Shown here: piece after piece, positions 5,663-8,586 of the stretch | Layout of the letters: every line of letters starts with the position of its first letter | Position numbering within the stretch: the first letter of the stretch is position 1 | DNA from: an uncultured Prevotellaceae bacterium | GTDB taxonomy: Bacteria; Bacteroidota; Bacteroidia; Bacteroidales; Bacteroidaceae | Direction of reading: 5' to 3' | NCBI GenBank assembly: GCA_905202115.1 | Contig: CAJKQZ010000111.1 | Coordinates: 1 to 8,586, forward strand | DNA: 8,586 bases | The notes under the pieces: generated by a model | The model's database searches: none | The model's input: only the letters and a program-made list of their open reading frames with translations | What the model was told of the DNA's origin: nothing | Translations under genes and position numbers: made by a program

Positions 5663-7270
5663 ATGGCAATAATCCGTAACATATTGGCCTTTGCAGTTCT
5701 GCTGTGCCTTGCAGGATGTTCTGACGACAACCGGTACACCGGCGACAGAACCTCCGCAAACGACACTGCCACATATATAAGATTGCAGATTTCGGTGCCT
5801 GCACTCACACGCGCCACCCCCAGCGGCGGCGAAAACGGCGACGGTCTCGAACCGGGCATACGTCACGAAAACGAAATCCAAGATCTTACGCTATATTTCT
5901 ATCACGACGAAAACGGCGAAGGAGTAAACGCACCCGCCACGACCACGATAATCCACAAAGAATACATTGCCGACGCAAATCTTTCGGTAAACACAGGCAA
6001 CGGCACGGAATACTCCACCGTTTACCGCCTCAACGGATTCAAGCCCCAGGAGGACGATCGCGTGATAGTTGTTGCCAACACCGGCAACCTGCCCGCAATC
6101 ACCACTCTCGGAGAGTTGCGCACACACATCGTAGAAAAAACATTCCAGGCTGCCGACGCCATTCCCGACTACACCCGTTTCGTAATGTCCACTGCAGGCC
6201 ATGCCACCGACGAGGGAAAGATAGTCTTCAACCCCTACACGGGCAATAAAGAAAGCCCGTTCCGCGCCAGTGTTACATTGGAGCGCGCAGCCGCCCGCAT
6301 AGATTTGTGGTATAACAACGGGCAGAACGCCACATCCGCCACGGAACTCGCATACACGGTTATCTCCAACGGCAAATCCGCCGATGAGCCCGTGGCAACG
6401 GTACACGTAACCAACGTTCTTCCAGTAAACATAATGCAGCAGCCCTCCTACATGCTCAAGCACGTCACCACGGGCTACGATTTCAGCAACCTTTCAGTAT
6501 GCGGCACCGAAGAAACCGACGCCGACGGAATGCCGGCAAACTATGTGGCAGAGCCACACACTTTATCTAAAAACGCAGACATAAGCAGCACCTCCGAAAT
6601 ACTGTCCGCCTGGTACGGCGAAACAGCTGCACAAAACATACGCGAGAACTACCAGACCCTGTTCGGCCATAGCAACGAGCTGTCAAAATACCTTTCAGAC
6701 GGCCAGCCCCAGCCCTACACCCAAGACGGATACGATTTCGACACATATGTGACAATAGCATACGCAAACGAAAACACGCAGCACGAATCGCTCCACGATT
6801 CACGGTTCATCACAGGCCTCGTGTTCAAGGCAATCTATGAACCGCATACGGTCTATGCCGACGCCAGAGCCACCGTAAAAGACAACGCCGACTACTCCGC
6901 GGGAAAAACATTCTGGCGATACACCCCCACGCGCCAGGAAATGAGCGAAGACAACGCGATATATTTCAACAACAGGGAAGCAGCCGAAGGCTACAAGGCA
7001 AAACACCCCTCCGACCTTGCCGAAATACAACAGTTCACCGGCGGAATATGCTACTACAACCTGTGGCTGCGCCACGCCAATGCAGACAGCGACCCGCACG
7101 AAACGTTCCCAATGGAATACGGCATTGTGCGCAACAACATATACCGCGTAGGAATCTCGTTCACAGGCCCGGGCAACCTCACCCCCGAACTGCCTGAACA
7201 CGACAACGTACGTATGAGAATATTCGTGCGCAAATGGAACTTTCGTCTGCAGCCCCAAATAAGTTTCTAA
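5663..7270 (+). CDS. Second Mfa1/FimA-like fimbrillin (minor or alternative pilin)
   Basis: The 535-residue product has a textbook lipobox (LAGC, lipidated C19). A candidate trypsin-like processing site follows at R50-A51 (ALTR|ATPSGG), as in P. gingivalis FimA and Mfa1. The N-domain contains DLTLYFYHDENGEG and VIVVANTGNLP, and the central fimbrillin motif VTLERAAARIDLWY lies at 204-217. The C-domain has CYYNLWLRHAN (463-473) and EYGIVRNNIYRVGI (485-498), the same two signatures as the major fimbrillin, then ends RKWNFRLQPQISF. This points to a polymerisable pilin of the Mfa1 type rather than an anchor. It may be an accessory subunit within the same fibre or the backbone of a second fibre. 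GC content is high, about 60% in a counted stretch, unlike the AT-rich centre of gene 3. It lies 36 bp after gene 4 and 13 bp before gene 6, clearly co-transcribed. Confidence 0.85.
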   Translation: MAIIRNILAFAVLLCLAGCSDDNRYTGDRTSANDTATYIRLQISVPALTRATPSGGENGDGLEPGIRHENEIQDLTLYFYHDENGEGVNAPATTTIIHKEYIADANLSVNTGNGTEYSTVYRLNGFKPQEDDRVIVVANTGNLPAITTLGELRTHIVEKTFQAADAIPDYTRFVMSTAGHATDEGKIVFNPYTGNKESPFRASVTLERAAARIDLWYNNGQNATSATELAYTVISNGKSADEPVATVHVTNVLPVNIMQQPSYMLKHVTTGYDFSNLSVCGTEETDADGMPANYVAEPHTLSKNADISSTSEILSAWYGETAAQNIRENYQTLFGHSNELSKYLSDGQPQPYTQDGYDFDTYVTIAYANENTQHESLHDSRFITGLVFKAIYEPHTVYADARATVKDNADYSAGKTFWRYTPTRQEMSEDNAIYFNNREAAEGYKAKHPSDLAEIQQFTGGICYYNLWLRHANADSDPHETFPMEYGIVRNNIYRVGISFTGPGNLTPELPEHDNVRMRIFVRKWNFRLQPQISF

Positions 7271-7283
7271 AAACTCCGCAAAT

Positions 7284-8570
7284 ATGAGCGCCTTTCGTTT
7301 TCACACAACAATATTGTTTTTAAGCCTGCTGTTTCTGGCCTCGTGTTCCGAAGACGAGACACCGGCAGCTTCTTCCGAAACACGATTCTCCATTTCCTTA
7401 AAATCGCCCGGCGTACCCACCGATCCCTCCGGCGATAACGAGAAAATCAACACATGGTGGATTGCCCTCGTAAGCAGCAACGGAACAGTGAGAGCCATTC
7501 TCGAACGCCCTGCCGGTCTCACTGCCGCCGTCGAGGAAGAAACCATAAACGCCGAAATCCCCACAGGCCGATACACCGCCTACGCCTTTGCAAACATCAC
7601 GAAAGACGAACTTCAAAGCAAAACAGGCATAACATTCACCACTGGCCAGGCCGCACCCACAGACGCGCAACTGTCATCCGCCGCGTGGAACATGCCCAAC
7701 AACAGCTATAAAGACCAGAACATTCCCATGAGCGGGCGCCAGGAAATAACCGTCACGGGCCACGTGAACGAATCGTTCGCTATCGAAGTGGTGAGAATGC
7801 TTGCAAAAATAGAGTTCGCATTCTCCAACAACGCAAGCAAGGACATTACCGTAAACAGCGTATCGTTCTCTCCGCTCAACACAGGCAACATTCCCCTGCT
7901 GCCCAACTACTCCACACTCGAAGGCGCGCCGGTGCTCCTTCCCGACAACGACACAGAGACCATAACGCTCAACTTCAGCGGTGCCAACGCCATAACGCTC
8001 GCCGCCGGCGTCAATGAAACAAAGACAGAGCACTTTTATGCGCGCGAATCGCTCGTACAGTCGCAAGCCACAGGCCATTTCCTCGTAAGCGTAAACATAA
8101 GCCGCGAAGGTAGCAGCACAAACCAGCTCTACTCCCTAACCGAACAGCTCACCTACATCAACCGCAACGACTACATACGCATACCAATATCGTTCACCGA
8201 CTATCTTCTGGATTTCGATGTGCTTTTCTATCCCCCTATCGGAGGATATCCGGCCGTAATAAACGAGAAGAAAGACAACGAATACTACATAAAGTTCGGC
8301 ACACAGGGAAAATTCGTAATAAACCCTCTCATCCGCGAGGCCTCGGACGGAAGCGCATACCTGCAGCCAGGACAATACACAATAAACATTGCCGTAAACC
8401 AGGACGGTGGAATATTTACAACATATCCCGCTCTCGATGAAAACACAGGCGAAATAACCGGAGAGCTCAACAGCTCCACAGGCACAGCCGAAGTAAAAGC
8501 CACCATAAGCATAAACAACGGAACAACCACATACCTGTACGAACGCCTCATATATATAATACGCGAATAA
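7284..8570 (+). CDS. Fimbrillin-like lipoprotein, candidate accessory or tip subunit
   Basis: The 428-residue product has a lipoprotein signal with lipobox LASC (lipidated C21, then SEDE). The N-domain shows fimbrillin-type strands (RFSISLKSPG, INTWWIALVSSNG, GRYTAYAFANI) and the central motif VVRMLAKIEFAF at 169-180, equivalent to LERAAARIDL of gene 5. The C-terminal part differs from genes 3 and 5: it lacks the YYxLxxxH and YGxVRNN signatures, and instead has PPIGGYP (317-323) followed by a beta-rich domain of about 100 residues ending LIYIIRE. No Arg-Ala site follows the lipobox, although R34 (ETR|FSIS) could serve. The operon position after the anchor and second pilin resembles mfa3-mfa5 of P. 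gingivalis, whose products are accessory or tip proteins. The substrate or receptor is unknown. It starts 13 bp after gene 5; the operon may continue beyond the window. Confidence 0.75.
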   Translation: MSAFRFHTTILFLSLLFLASCSEDETPAASSETRFSISLKSPGVPTDPSGDNEKINTWWIALVSSNGTVRAILERPAGLTAAVEEETINAEIPTGRYTAYAFANITKDELQSKTGITFTTGQAAPTDAQLSSAAWNMPNNSYKDQNIPMSGRQEITVTGHVNESFAIEVVRMLAKIEFAFSNNASKDITVNSVSFSPLNTGNIPLLPNYSTLEGAPVLLPDNDTETITLNFSGANAITLAAGVNETKTEHFYARESLVQSQATGHFLVSVNISREGSSTNQLYSLTEQLTYINRNDYIRIPISFTDYLLDFDVLFYPPIGGYPAVINEKKDNEYYIKFGTQGKFVINPLIREASDGSAYLQPGQYTINIAVNQDGGIFTTYPALDENTGEITGELNSSTGTAEVKATISINNGTTTYLYERLIYIIRE

Positions 8571-8586
8571 CAACCCTGCCGAGCCG

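Overview
The window looks like a chromosomal surface-fimbria locus from the order Bacteroidales (Bacteroides, Phocaeicola, Prevotella, Muribaculaceae or a relative; the genus cannot be fixed from this sequence). The reasons are: four lipoproteins of the Mfa1/Mfa2/FimA fimbrillin superfamily, which is essentially confined to this order; a promoter -7 element of the Bacteroidetes type TAnnTTTG; start codons without Shine-Dalgarno sequences; and two accessory families (DUF3575 and DUF3868) typical of Bacteroidales. All six genes are intact, on the + strand and in one direction.

Layout. Bases 1-256 are a non-coding leader region. It holds several dyads, a likely terminator of an upstream gene (81-110), a run of nine G (137-145) and a good -7 box (165-172). 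Genes 1 and 2 (257-856, 893-2365) encode a small DUF3575 outer-membrane beta-barrel candidate and a 490-residue protein combining a DUF3868-like region, an OmpA-like peptidoglycan-binding domain and TPR-like repeats. Gene 3 (2421-4226) is the Mfa1-type major fimbrillin. It is followed by a 209-bp gap with a strong 14-bp hairpin (4242-4287) and a tandem array of 21-bp repeats (4298-4402). Genes 4-6 (4436-5626, 5663-7270, 7284-8570) encode an Mfa2/FimB-type anchor, a second Mfa1/FimA-like fimbrillin and a third, divergent fimbrillin-like lipoprotein that may be a tip or accessory subunit. The last 16 bases hold nothing recognisable.

How they work together (inferred from the Porphyromonas gingivalis Mfa/Fim systems). 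Subunits are exported as lipoproteins and reach the outer membrane surface. A trypsin-like protease then trims them after an Arg, which frees a groove for donor-strand polymerisation. The Mfa2-type protein stays lipidated as the anchor. Genes 1 and 2 may form an outer-membrane and peptidoglycan-bound platform for the fibre; that role is not established. The most unusual features are regulatory: a G9 tract where the -33 promoter element should lie, and the hairpin plus 21-bp repeat array that separates the major subunit from its anchor and minor subunits.
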